Below, piece by piece: positions 1 to 7,726 of a DNA stretch of 8,805 nt. Position numbers and translations under genes: made by a program. The notes beneath the pieces were generated by a model. It was not told the DNA's origin. It saw nothing but the letters and a program-made list of their open reading frames with translations, and searched no databases. Source of the stretch: CAYLSO01 sp964386525 (lineage in GTDB: Bacteria > Eisenbacteria > RBG-16-71-46 > DASYSL01); NCBI GenBank assembly GCA_964386525.1, contig CAYLSO010000183.1, positions 1 through 8,805 on the forward strand. Direction: 5' to 3'. How positions within the stretch are numbered: the stretch's first letter is position 1; every line of letters begins with the position of its first letter.

Positions 1-2975
1 AGCGTGTAGAGGCACGGCACCAGGATCAGCGTGAGCAGGGTCGAGGCGACCAGCCCGCCGATCACCGTGCGCGCCAGCGGGAAGTAGAGCACGTCCCCCA
101 CCCGGTTCTGCCCGAAGGCCAGCGGCATGAGCCCCAGCACCGTGGTCAGGGTGGTCATGAGGATCGGCCGCATCCGGTTGCGCGCCCCCTGCAGGATGGC
201 CTCGCGCCGCTCCAAACCGCGTTCGCGCAGCTGGTGGATGTGGTAGACGAGCACGATGCCGTTGTTGACCACGATGCCCACCAGGATGAGCAGTCCGATC
301 TGCGCCATGAGGTTGAACGGCGAGCCGGTGAGGAAGCAGATCCACGAGATGCCGACGAAGGCGAAGGGCAGCGCCAGCATGATGGCGAACGGGTGCAGCA
401 GCGACTCGAAGAGGCTCGCCATCACCAGGTAGACGAGGACCAGCGCCAGCAGCAGGTTGATGAGCATCTCCTTCTGCGTCTCGCTCTCCTCCTCGAAGCC
501 CTGGCCGAACGACCACGAGTAGCCGGGCGGGAAGCCCATGGTGTCGAGCGACTGCGATACCGCCTTGCGGATCTCGCCGCTCTTGCGCGAGTCGTAGGTG
601 CCGTTCACCGACAGCACCGAGCGCCGCTGCTGGCGCTCGACGCTGGCCGGCGTGCGCACGCGGCGGAACTCGGCGACCGCGCCGAGCGGCACCACCTCGC
701 CGCCGGCGGAGAGGATGGGCATGTCCTTGAGCTGCTCGAGGCTCGAGCGGTCCGCTTCCGCCAGCCGCGCCTGCACCTCGACCTCGCCCTCGGGCCCGCG
801 ATAGCGCGACAGCGGCCGGCCGCGGAAGAACATGGCCACGGCGGTCCCCACCTGGGCGGTGCTCAGGCCGTAGCGCGCCGAGCGGTCGCGGTCCACCACC
901 ACCTCGACCTCCTCGCGTCCGTGCTCGCCGCCGATGCGCAGGTCCTCGAGGCCCGGCACGAGCGTCAGGCGCCGCTGCACTTCCTGGCCGAGCTGGTCGA
1001 GCCGCGGCCCGGGGTCGCCGAACAGGCGCACGCTGAGCTCCGTGGCGCCCTGGCCGCCGCTGTCGCGCCCGCCCAGCTGCAGCTTGACGCCGGCCATCGG
1101 CGGCAGCCCGTCGCGCAGCAGCTTGCGCAGCTCGGTGGCGCCCTCGTCGTCGGCGTGGCCGCTCGCCAGGTAGGCGCGCGTGAACCCGACGTTGTTGCTG
1201 AAGTACGAATAGGTGGACTTGACGTGCAGCGAGTCCTTGCGCGCCAGGATCCAGTTCTCGACCTTCGTGACGTAGCGCTCGACCTCGCGGTAGTTGAAGT
1301 TGTCGATGAAGTCGTACTCGATGGTCACGTTCTCGACGCGCGTGCCGGTGAAGGCGCTCTTGTCCACCTTCATGAACGGGAAGATGGCCGAGACGACCAC
1401 GCCGAGCGCGATGCCCAGGGCCGCCACCCGGTGGCGCAGGGTCCACTCGAGCACGCGGCGGTGCAGACCGGCCACCCGCTCGAGCAGCGGCCAGGGCTTG
1501 GCCTGGGTCACCGGCAGGAAGCGGCCCATGGCCAGGGGGATGGCGGTCACCGAGAGGAACAGCGAGCAGACCAGCGTGTAGATGATGGTGCGCCCGCACT
1601 CGCCGATCCAGGTGGTGATCTCGGTGCGGCCGCCGAGCACCAGGGGCAGGAAGACGATGATCGAGGTGGCGGTCGCCGCGACCACCGCCGGCAGCACCTC
1701 ATTGGAGCCCTCGAGCGCCGCCCGCAGCCGCGCCTGGCCGCGCTCGCGCCGCCGGTAGATGCTCTCCAGCACCACCACCGCATTGTCGACCAGCATGCCG
1801 ACCGCCAGCATCAGGCCCATCATCGACAGGATGTTGAGCGAGTTGCCGGTGAAGTAGAGCAGCGCCAGCGCCGCCAGCACCGAGAACGGGATGGCCGCCG
1901 CCACCACCAGGGTGGTGACGAGGTTGCGCAGGAAGAAGAGCAGCACGGCGGTGGCCAGCAGGGCGCCGATGATGCCGGCCTGCAGCAGGCCCTCGAGCGA
2001 GTTGGTGATCTCCTCGGCCTGGTCGGTGAAGGTCAGCACCTGGATGCCGCGCAGCACCGGGTCCTTCTCGATCTGCTTGAGCACGGCGCGGGCGTCGCGC
2101 GCCACCCGCACCGTGTTCGCCCCCGACTCCTTCATGACGTTGAGGCCGATGGCGCGGGTCTCGTTCAGGTGGCGGCCGTAGTCGAGGTCGGGCTCGCGGT
2201 GCGACACGCCGGCGACGTCGCTGAGCTTGAGGCCGCGGTCGTTGATCGGGAAGTCGCGGATCTCCTCGAGGCTGGCGAACTGGTTGACGACGCGCAGCGG
2301 CCAGGCCTCGCCGGCGCGGCGCAGCTGGCCGGCGCTGACGCTGCGGTTGGCGGCGTCGACCCGCGCCAGCACCACGCCGGCGTCGAGGCCGTGGCGGCGC
2401 AGGGCGTCGAGGCGGAACTCGATCTGGACCTGCGGCCGCTCGACGCCGTAGAGCTCGACCTTGGCCACCCCCGGCACGCGGCGCAGCGGGTCGGCGACGT
2501 GGCGGTTGAGCAGCTCGTAGTCGCGGGACAGGTCGCGGTCGGCCGAGACGCGGCACTCGAGCACCGGGATGTCGGAGGAGCGGAAGCTGTTGACCAGGAT
2601 GAGGTCGACGTCGTCCGGCAGGTCCTCGCGGATGCGGTCGAGCTTCTCGCGCGCCTCGACGCGCAGCGGCGCGATGTCCTCGCCCCAGTCGAACTGGATG
2701 GAGATGTTGGAGCCGTTGGGCGCCGAGTACGACGAGATGCGGCGCACGCGCGACAGGGTGGCCAGCGCCTCCTCGGCGGGGCGCGTGATCTCCTCCTCCA
2801 CCTGGGCCGGCAGCGCGTTGGGGTACGGGATGTTGATCTCGAGCCCCGGGAAGTCGACCTCGGGCAGGAAGGCGAGCGGCAGCCGCGGCCCGGCGATGAG
2901 CCCCACCGCCACGACGCAGATGAGCACCATGCCGGCGGTCACCGGATAGCGCAGCGCCCAGCGCGACAGGTTCAC
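1..2975 (-). CDS. RND-family efflux transporter permease, second of pair (RND-B), C-terminus cut by window edge
   Basis: Inner-membrane, proton-driven exporter subunit of the AcrB/HAE superfamily, the third gene of the operon. I translated it in full: 991 uninterrupted codons, ending in LVPCLYT inside TM12, so probably only a few tens of residues are missing. It starts at GTG 2975, 24 bases after the stop of RND-A; a GGGAGG at 2983-2988 sits 7 bases upstream. Layout: TM1 at about residues 13-32 (followed by FLPEVDFP), porter domain, TM2-TM6 at about 333-484, a short cytoplasmic link, TM7 at about 515-535, second porter/docking region, TM8-TM12 from about 833. TM4 reads GMLVDNAVVVLE, giving D397 and N398 where AcrB has D407 and D408. 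TM10 reads GIVVNNGIVLVYH, so the AcrB K940 position is N904. The conserved RMRPILMT gives R934 and T941 (AcrB R971 and T978). The family is certain; the substrate is unknown. A heterotrimer with RND-A, as in MdtBC, is inference. Confidence 0.95.
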   Translation of the reverse strand, partial: MNLSRWALRYPVTAGMVLICVVAVGLIAGPRLPLAFLPEVDFPGLEINIPYPNALPAQVEEEITRPAEEALATLSRVRRISSYSAPNGSNISIQFDWGEDIAPLRVEAREKLDRIREDLPDDVDLILVNSFRSSDIPVLECRVSADRDLSRDYELLNRHVADPLRRVPGVAKVELYGVERPQVQIEFRLDALRRHGLDAGVVLARVDAANRSVSAGQLRRAGEAWPLRVVNQFASLEEIRDFPINDRGLKLSDVAGVSHREPDLDYGRHLNETRAIGLNVMKESGANTVRVARDARAVLKQIEKDPVLRGIQVLTFTDQAEEITNSLEGLLQAGIIGALLATAVLLFFLRNLVTTLVVAAAIPFSVLAALALLYFTGNSLNILSMMGLMLAVGMLVDNAVVVLESIYRRRERGQARLRAALEGSNEVLPAVVAATATSIIVFLPLVLGGRTEITTWIGECGRTIIYTLVCSLFLSVTAIPLAMGRFLPVTQAKPWPLLERVAGLHRRVLEWTLRHRVAALGIALGVVVSAIFPFMKVDKSAFTGTRVENVTIEYDFIDNFNYREVERYVTKVENWILARKDSLHVKSTYSYFSNNVGFTRAYLASGHADDEGATELRKLLRDGLPPMAGVKLQLGGRDSGGQGATELSVRLFGDPGPRLDQLGQEVQRRLTLVPGLEDLRIGGEHGREEVEVVVDRDRSARYGLSTAQVGTAVAMFFRGRPLSRYRGPEGEVEVQARLAEADRSSLEQLKDMPILSAGGEVVPLGAVAEFRRVRTPASVERQQRRSVLSVNGTYDSRKSGEIRKAVSQSLDTMGFPPGYSWSFGQGFEEESETQKEMLINLLLALVLVYLVMASLFESLLHPFAIMLALPFAFVGISWICFLTGSPFNLMAQIGLLILVGIVVNNGIVLVYHIHQLRERGLERREAILQGARNRMRPILMTTLTTVLGLMPLAFGQNRVGDVLYFPLARTVIGGLVASTLLTLILVPCLYT

Positions 2976-2999
2976 GGTCGCCCCTCCCCCGCCCCGGCC

Positions 3000-5900
3000 C
3001 TATCGCCGCCGGTCCAGGGTGACGTACACGGCCGGCACCACGAACAGCGTCAGGATGGTCGCGCCGGCCACGCCGCCGATCAGCGTGATGGCCAGCGGCG
3101 CGCGCAGCTCGGCCCCCTCGCCGATGCCGAAGGCCATGGGCAGCACGCCCAACAGGATGGTCAGCTTGGTCATCAGGATGGGGCGCATGCGCACCACGCC
3201 GGCCTCGACCACCGCGTCGATCTTGGGCATGCCCCGCGTGCGCAGCCGGTTGGCGTAGTCGAGCAGCACGATCCCCTGGCTGACCACGATGCCGGCCAGC
3301 ACGATCATGCCGATCAGCACCATGACGCTCACCGGCGTCCAGGTGACGACCAGCGCGGCGACCACGCCGACCACCGCCAGCGGCAGCCCGAACATGATGA
3401 CGAACGGGTGCAGCAGCGATTCGAACTGGCTGGCCATCACCAGGTAGACCAGGAAGACGGCGAGGATCAGCGCGAAGCGCAGCGACGAGTAGGACTGCGC
3501 CAGCTCCTGGTTCTGACCGGCCAGCACGACCCGGACCCCGGAGGGCACGTCCATGCCGGCGAGCGCCTGCTCGATCTCCTTCGAGGCCGAGCCGAGGTCG
3601 CGGCCGACCAGGTTGGCCGACACCACCGCGGCGCGCTGCTGCGCGATGCGGCGCACCTCGCCGGGGCCGCGCGCGACCCGCACGTCGGCCACCGCGCCGA
3701 GCAGCACCGGCTTGCCGTCGTTGCGCCCGACTTCGAGGTTGGCCAGCTCGGAGACCACGGAGCGCTCGCGCTCGGTGGCGCGCACGCGCACGTCGAGCTT
3801 GCGGTCGAGGTCGCTGAACTGCGTGGCCGCCTCGCCCTCGACGGCGTTGCGCACCAGTCGGGAGGCGCCCGCCGGGTCGAGGTTCATGGTGGCCAGCCGC
3901 GCCCGGTCGAAGGTGACCTGCACCTCCGGGTCGCCCAGCCGCATGCTCGACTGCACGTCCTCGAGGCCGCGCATGCCGGCCAACCGCTGCGACACGGCCG
4001 TGGCCACCGTGCGCAGGGTCTCGAGGTTGTAGGCGTAGACCTCGACCTCGATGGGGCTCTTGAAGGTGAGCAGCGCCGGACGCTCGAATTCGTAGACCAG
4101 CCCGGCCACGCCATCCATGCGCCGGCGAAGATCTTCGGCCACCGCTGCCTCGGCCTTGCGGTCGGTGGCCTGCTTCATCACCACCGCGATCTGGCCGCGG
4201 TTGGCCTCGCGCGCCGAGCCGGCGAAGGCCGACAGGTCGAGCTGCCCGGTGCTGACGTAGACGAACTTGACCCGCGGGTCCTTGGCCGCGGCGTTGGCCA
4301 GGCGGTCCAGGGCGCCGTCGGTGACGTGCAGGGCCGTGCCCTCGGGCAGGCGCACGTTGAAGTGGAATTCGCCCTGCGAGAACGCCGGGAAGAGGTTCTT
4401 GGGCCACACCACGAGGATGGCGATGGCCGCGGCGAAGGCGCAGGCGGCGAAGGTGAGCGTGCGGCGCGGCCGCTCGAGCACGCGGCGCAGGCGCACCGGG
4501 TACCAGGTGATGAGGGCGTGATAGGCGGCGTCGAAGGGCACCAGCAGCCGGTCCACGAGAGGCGAAACCCGCAAGCTGAGCCAGCCGTAGGCGCGCGTCG
4601 CCAGCCGCGGCACGAAGAGCAGGACGAAGAGCGTCCAGCGGAAGGCCACGGCCAGGAGGCCGGTGCGGGCGACCGGCCCCGGGGAGCCTGCCACGGGCGC
4701 CTCGCTCCCCGCCGGTGCCGCCGTCGCGGCGGCCGTCGCCAGCGCCGCCCCGGCGCGCTCGGCGACCGCCGGGCTGCGCCCGACCGCGCTGCGCTCCTCG
4801 CGCTTCGACCCCAGCGCCGCCAGCGTCGGCACGATGGTCAGCGCCACCGCGAGCGAGGCGACGAGCGAGAACGAGATGGTCAGGGCCTGGTCGCGCAGGA
4901 GCTGCCCGGCCAGCCCTTCCACGAAGATGAGGGGCAGGAACACGGCCACCGTGGTGAGCGTCGAGGCGGTCACCGCCATGGCCACGGTCTTGGCCCCCTC
5001 GCTGGCCGCGTAGGCCCCGGTCAATCCCTCCTCGCGCTTGCGGAAGATGCTTTCCAGCACCACGATCGAGTTGTCCACCAGCATGCCCACGGCGAGCGCC
5101 AGCCCGCCCAGCGACATCAGGTTCAGCGAGATGCCGAAGCGGTACATGATGATGAAGGTGGCGAACACCGACACCGGGATGGACAACGCGATGATCAGCG
5201 TGGTGCGCAGGTTCTTGAGGAATGCGAAGAGCACGAGCACGGCCAAGAGCCCGCCCAGCCACGCCGAGTTCACCACCTCGTCGATCGAGCTCTGGATGAA
5301 GCGCGACTGATCGGCGACGGTGACCATCTTCCACGACGAGGGCAGGGTGATGCGCTCCATCCGCTTCTTCACGGCCCGCGCCACGTTCACCGTGTTGGCG
5401 TCGCCCTCCTTGTAGACGGAGATCTCGACCGACTCGCGGCCGTCGACCCGCGCGATGACCTCGCGGTCCTTGGCGCCGCGCCACACGCGGCCCACGTCGG
5501 AGACACGCACCACGCCGTCGGGGCGCACCGCCAGGATGACGTCGGCGATCTCGGCCGGGCGCAGGAACTGGTTGGTGGCGCGGATCAGGTATTCGGCCTG
5601 CCCCTCGGTGAGCGAGCCGCCGGCCAGGTTGACGTTCTCCTCGCCGAGGCGGCGCGTCACGTCGGCCAGGGTCAGCCCCACCGAGGTGAGCCGCCCGGCG
5701 TCGACCTCGACCTGGATCTCCTCCTCCTCGCCGCCCACCACGCGCACCGCCGCCACGCCGGACGTGCCCTCGAGGTCGTTCTTGATGGTGCGCTCGGCGA
5801 TGCGGCGCAGGCGCTGCAGGTTCTCGTCGCCGGAGAGGCGGAAGCGCAGGATGGGATCGAGCGACGGGTCGAAGCGCAGGATGGCCGGCCGCTTGGCCTC

Positions 5901-6257
5901 GCGCGGCAGCACCACCAGGTCGAGTTTCTCACGCGCCGACAGCGAGGCGAGGTCCATACGCGTGCCGGAGGTGAACTCGAGGGTCACCTCGGACTGGCCG
6001 GGGCGCGAGATCGAGTGCAGACGCGTGAGGCCGGGCACCACGCCCACGCCCTCCTCGACGGGACGCGTGACGAACTGCTCGACGTCCTCCGGGGCGGCGT
6101 CGGGCAGGTCGGTGCGTATGGTGAGCGAGGGATAGGAGATGTCGGGCAACAGCTCGACGGCCAGCCGCGAGGCGGCCACCACGCCGAAGAGCACCACGCC
6201 GAACGTGACCATGAACACGGTCACCGGCCGCCGCAGGGAGACATCCACGAGGCGCAT
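3000..6257 (-). CDS. RND-family efflux transporter permease, first of pair (RND-A), complete
   Basis: Inner-membrane RND permease of 1085 residues, slightly longer than AcrB (1049), and the second gene of the operon. The start is ATG 6257, giving MRLVDVSLRRPVTVFMV, the usual N-terminus just before TM1. Layout: TM1 at about 12-29, then LPDISYP; first porter domain about 40-330; TM2-TM6 about 333-482; long cytoplasmic linker about 483-600; TM7 about 601-619; second porter/docking region about 620-925; TM8-TM12 about 926-1082; TAG stop. TM4 GMLVDNSIVVLE gives D395 and N396 (AcrB D407/D408). In TM10, GIVVSQGIVLLDY puts S993 at the AcrB K940 site. RMRPILMT supplies R1023 and T1030, the partners expected in the proton relay. 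It differs widely from RND-B, so the pair is not a recent tandem duplication. Unusual: the TM6-TM7 linker is about 140 residues, Ala/Pro-rich, with an extra hydrophobic stretch near 532-550. The family is certain; the substrate (drug, lipid or metabolite) cannot be read from sequence. Confidence 0.97.
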   Translation of the reverse strand: MRLVDVSLRRPVTVFMVTFGVVLFGVVAASRLAVELLPDISYPSLTIRTDLPDAAPEDVEQFVTRPVEEGVGVVPGLTRLHSISRPGQSEVTLEFTSGTRMDLASLSAREKLDLVVLPREAKRPAILRFDPSLDPILRFRLSGDENLQRLRRIAERTIKNDLEGTSGVAAVRVVGGEEEEIQVEVDAGRLTSVGLTLADVTRRLGEENVNLAGGSLTEGQAEYLIRATNQFLRPAEIADVILAVRPDGVVRVSDVGRVWRGAKDREVIARVDGRESVEISVYKEGDANTVNVARAVKKRMERITLPSSWKMVTVADQSRFIQSSIDEVVNSAWLGGLLAVLVLFAFLKNLRTTLIIALSIPVSVFATFIIMYRFGISLNLMSLGGLALAVGMLVDNSIVVLESIFRKREEGLTGAYAASEGAKTVAMAVTASTLTTVAVFLPLIFVEGLAGQLLRDQALTISFSLVASLAVALTIVPTLAALGSKREERSAVGRSPAVAERAGAALATAAATAAPAGSEAPVAGSPGPVARTGLLAVAFRWTLFVLLFVPRLATRAYGWLSLRVSPLVDRLLVPFDAAYHALITWYPVRLRRVLERPRRTLTFAACAFAAAIAILVVWPKNLFPAFSQGEFHFNVRLPEGTALHVTDGALDRLANAAAKDPRVKFVYVSTGQLDLSAFAGSAREANRGQIAVVMKQATDRKAEAAVAEDLRRRMDGVAGLVYEFERPALLTFKSPIEVEVYAYNLETLRTVATAVSQRLAGMRGLEDVQSSMRLGDPEVQVTFDRARLATMNLDPAGASRLVRNAVEGEAATQFSDLDRKLDVRVRATERERSVVSELANLEVGRNDGKPVLLGAVADVRVARGPGEVRRIAQQRAAVVSANLVGRDLGSASKEIEQALAGMDVPSGVRVVLAGQNQELAQSYSSLRFALILAVFLVYLVMASQFESLLHPFVIMFGLPLAVVGVVAALVVTWTPVSVMVLIGMIVLAGIVVSQGIVLLDYANRLRTRGMPKIDAVVEAGVVRMRPILMTKLTILLGVLPMAFGIGEGAELRAPLAITLIGGVAGATILTLFVVPAVYVTLDRRR

Positions 6258-6261
6258 GAGA

Positions 6262-6271
6262 CCTTCCCTCC
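6262..6271 (-). promoter_or_regulatory. Ribosome binding site that fixes the start of RND-A
   Basis: Read on the minus strand, this is GGAGGGAAGG, placing a GGAGG 9 bases and an AAGG 4 bases before ATG 6257. A GTG at 6323 in the same frame would add 22 basic, Pro/Arg-rich residues. It has a GGGAGG only 2 bases upstream, too close to serve well, and the extra residues do not resemble any RND N-terminus. The ATG is therefore preferred. Confidence 0.75.
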
Positions 6272-6359
6272 GCCCGGCCCGGGGCGGGGGCCGTGCGCCC
6301 CGGCGGTCGCCCGCCGCAGCCACGGCCTCCCGGTGTCCCGCCCCGGCTCTCGCCCGGAA

Positions 6360-7460
6360 CTAGAAAGTGACCGGCTTGATCTTGGAGCCCTGCTTCAGGC
6401 CGCCCTGGCCCACGGTGACGACGCTGTCACCCTCGGCCAGGCCGGTGAGGATCTGCGCGGTGTCGCCCGAGACGGCCCCGAGACCCACGCGCACGCGGTT
6501 CACGGAGTCGGCGCGCGCCACGAACACGAAGTCGTCGCCGTCCTCGCTCACCAGGGCGCGCCGTGAGATGACCAGGGCGGCCTCGAAGGTCCCGGTGCGC
6601 AGCCGCACGCGCGCGAAGCTGCCGGGGCGCAGCGTGCCGCTGGGGTCGCGCACCTCGAGGGTGACCTTGAAGGTGCCGTTGGAGCGGTCCACGGCCGGGT
6701 TCACCAGCGACACGATGGCCGGGAACTCCTTGCCGGGCTGGGTGCCCAGCTCGAGCAGCGCCGGCTGGCCGACCTTGATGCGCGCCAGCTCCCGCTCGGG
6801 GAAGTAGACGCGCGCCAGGAGCGGATCGAAGTCCGAGACCTCGAAGCAATCCTTGCCCGGGGTCACCGTCTCGCCCAGGTTCACCATCCGCCTCACCACC
6901 CGCCCGGAGAAGGGCGCCACGACGCGCGTCTGCGTCAGGTCGTACTTCGCCTGCTCCATCTGCTGCCAGGCGGTCCGCTTGGCCAGCTCGCGGTCGTCCA
7001 GCTCCTTCTCGGAGATGAGGTTCCGCTCTTTCAGCTGCTTGCCGCGGGCGAGATCGCGGTCGGCCACCTCGGAAGCGAGCTTGGCGCGGTTGAGGGCCAG
7101 CTGCGCCTCGGTGTCGTCGAGCGATGCGAGGGTCTGGCCCTGCTTCACCCAGTCGCCCTCCTCGGCGGGCAGGGTGACGATCTGCCCCTGGCGGCGGGCC
7201 ACCAGCACGGCGGTGTTCTGCGGCTCGAGCGTGGTGGTGGTCTCGAGGAAGGTCGAGATGTCGTCGCGGCCGACGCGGGAGAGCTCGACCGGGGTGGCCA
7301 CGGCATCCTTCCCGCCGTTCTTCTTGCCCTTGGCCGACCCGTTCCCGCGCGCGTTCTGCGCGGCGAAGACCCCGACGACGACCGCCGCCGCGACGGCCAC
7401 CCCGATGGCCGAGAGAACCCAGACCTTGCGGGGGTGGCGTTTGTGCTCGTGGGAATCCAT
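6360..7460 (-). CDS. RND efflux periplasmic adaptor subunit (membrane fusion protein)
   Basis: First gene of the operon, 366 residues, the periplasmic bridge between the inner-membrane permeases and an outer-membrane channel. The N-terminus is short, basic and His-containing (MDSHEHKRHPRK). A single hydrophobic helix at about 13-34 follows, with no lipobox Cys, so the protein is membrane-anchored rather than a lipoprotein. Next come a Gly/Lys-rich spacer (39-51), the first lipoyl half around 85-115 (GQIVTLPAEEGDWVKQGQTL), a short alpha-helical hairpin at about 116-176, and the second lipoyl half at about 178-208 (VVAPFSGRVVRRMVNLGETV). A beta-barrel at about 210-290 and a membrane-proximal domain at about 291-366 (GLAEGDSVVTVGQGGLKQG) complete the family order. 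The start ATG 7460 has an ideal GGAGGT (7466-7471) 5 bases upstream. The stop is TAG. A 102-base gap separates it from RND-A, with no promoter or terminator that I can identify, so one transcript is likely. The short hairpin resembles adaptors of the MdtA/MexA class, but the substrate cannot be inferred. Confidence 0.95.
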   Translation of the reverse strand: MDSHEHKRHPRKVWVLSAIGVAVAAAVVVGVFAAQNARGNGSAKGKKNGGKDAVATPVELSRVGRDDISTFLETTTTLEPQNTAVLVARRQGQIVTLPAEEGDWVKQGQTLASLDDTEAQLALNRAKLASEVADRDLARGKQLKERNLISEKELDDRELAKRTAWQQMEQAKYDLTQTRVVAPFSGRVVRRMVNLGETVTPGKDCFEVSDFDPLLARVYFPERELARIKVGQPALLELGTQPGKEFPAIVSLVNPAVDRSNGTFKVTLEVRDPSGTLRPGSFARVRLRTGTFEAALVISRRALVSEDGDDFVFVARADSVNRVRVGLGAVSGDTAQILTGLAEGDSVVTVGQGGLKQGSKIKPVTF

Positions 7461-7487
7461 CGGGGACCTCCGGGGAACGGGATGCCT

Positions 7488-7523
7488 GGCCTTCTCAGGC
7501 CCTCATGAACGCCCCTACGGGCG
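7488..7523 (-). promoter_or_regulatory. Two consecutive leader hairpins upstream of the adaptor gene
   Basis: On the minus strand the leader can form CGCCC-GTAG-GGGCG (7510-7523) followed by GGCCT-GAGA-AGGCC (7488-7501). Both have perfect 5-bp stems, and the second is capped by a GNRA-type GAGA tetraloop. The second ends 16 bases before the GGAGGT ribosome site. Neither is followed by a T-run, so they are not intrinsic terminators. They could protect the 5' leader or modulate translation. The pairing is seen directly; a role is inference. Confidence 0.35.
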
Positions 7524-7604
7524 CGCCTACGTGCGGGTTGCAACGCGGTGTCGCGACGGGAGGAACGCGGCGTCGGCGGGGACCCGGATGGCGGCTGCGC
7601 AGAA

Positions 7605-7633
7605 AGTGTGGGCGGCCGACGGCCGGGCGTCAA
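7605..7633 (-). promoter_or_regulatory. Candidate sigma-70-type promoter for the efflux operon
   Basis: On the minus strand: TTGACG (7628-7633; 5 of 6 matches to the -35 consensus), a spacer of exactly 17 bases, then CACACT (7605-7610; 3 of 6 to the -10, a form tolerated in GC-rich genomes). Transcription would start near 7598 and leave a leader of about 138 bases carrying the two hairpins. A second TTGACG at 7653-7658 has no matching -10. A rival -10, TATGAG at 7719-7724, has no good -35. Confidence 0.35.
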
Positions 7634-7658
7634 CGGAATGGTGTCCGGCAGGCGTCAA
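7626..7658. repeat. 8-bp direct repeat GGCGTCAA, 25 bp apart
   Basis: GGCGTCAA occurs at 7626-7633 and again at 7651-7658, start to start 25 bp. The left copy contains the -35 of the candidate efflux promoter. Tandem sites of this type at a -35 are typical of response-regulator or activator binding, but two 8-mers in a GC-rich region can also arise by chance. Confidence 0.3.
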
Positions 7659-7691
7659 GGTCGCGAAAATGGCCCGAGGCGCTGCCCGCCG

Positions 7692-7710
7692 CCGGCTCCC
7701 CAGGAGCCGG
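7692..7710. repeat. Perfect 8-bp inverted repeat (stem-loop) in divergent region
   Basis: CCGGCTCC and its exact complement GGAGCCGG flank a 3-base centre (CCA). A further GGAGCC at 7711-7716 could compete for the left arm. No T-run follows on either strand, so this is not a normal terminator. It could be a protein-binding site or, if transcription of the efflux operon starts near 7712, a 5'-end stabilising hairpin. Confidence 0.4.
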
Positions 7711-7726
7711 GGAGCCCCCTCATACA

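Noticed and set aside
1699..5484. Minus-strand open frame of 1261 codons overlapping both permeases
   Set aside because: It is a shifted frame over both RND genes, Arg/Gly/Ala-rich with no membrane segments, whereas the true frames show complete RND motifs.
6287..6301. Hairpin GGGGC/GCCCC between adaptor and RND-A as an internal terminator
   Set aside because: It has only a 5-bp stem and no T-run on the minus strand, and the gene pair is normally co-transcribed. It is likely a by-product of high GC.
6258..6323. N-terminal extension of RND-A from GTG 6323
   Set aside because: It would add 22 Arg/Pro-rich residues not found in RND proteins, and its GGGAGG lies only 2 bases before the GTG. The ATG at 6257 has a better-spaced ribosome site.
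234..6566. Plus-strand open frame of 2110 codons opposite the efflux operon
   Set aside because: It is the exact codon-register antisense of three well-supported genes. Its His/Arg/Gln/Asp-rich product matches the reverse complement of common GC-rich codons, and it is open only because TTA, CTA and TCA are avoided on the coding strand.
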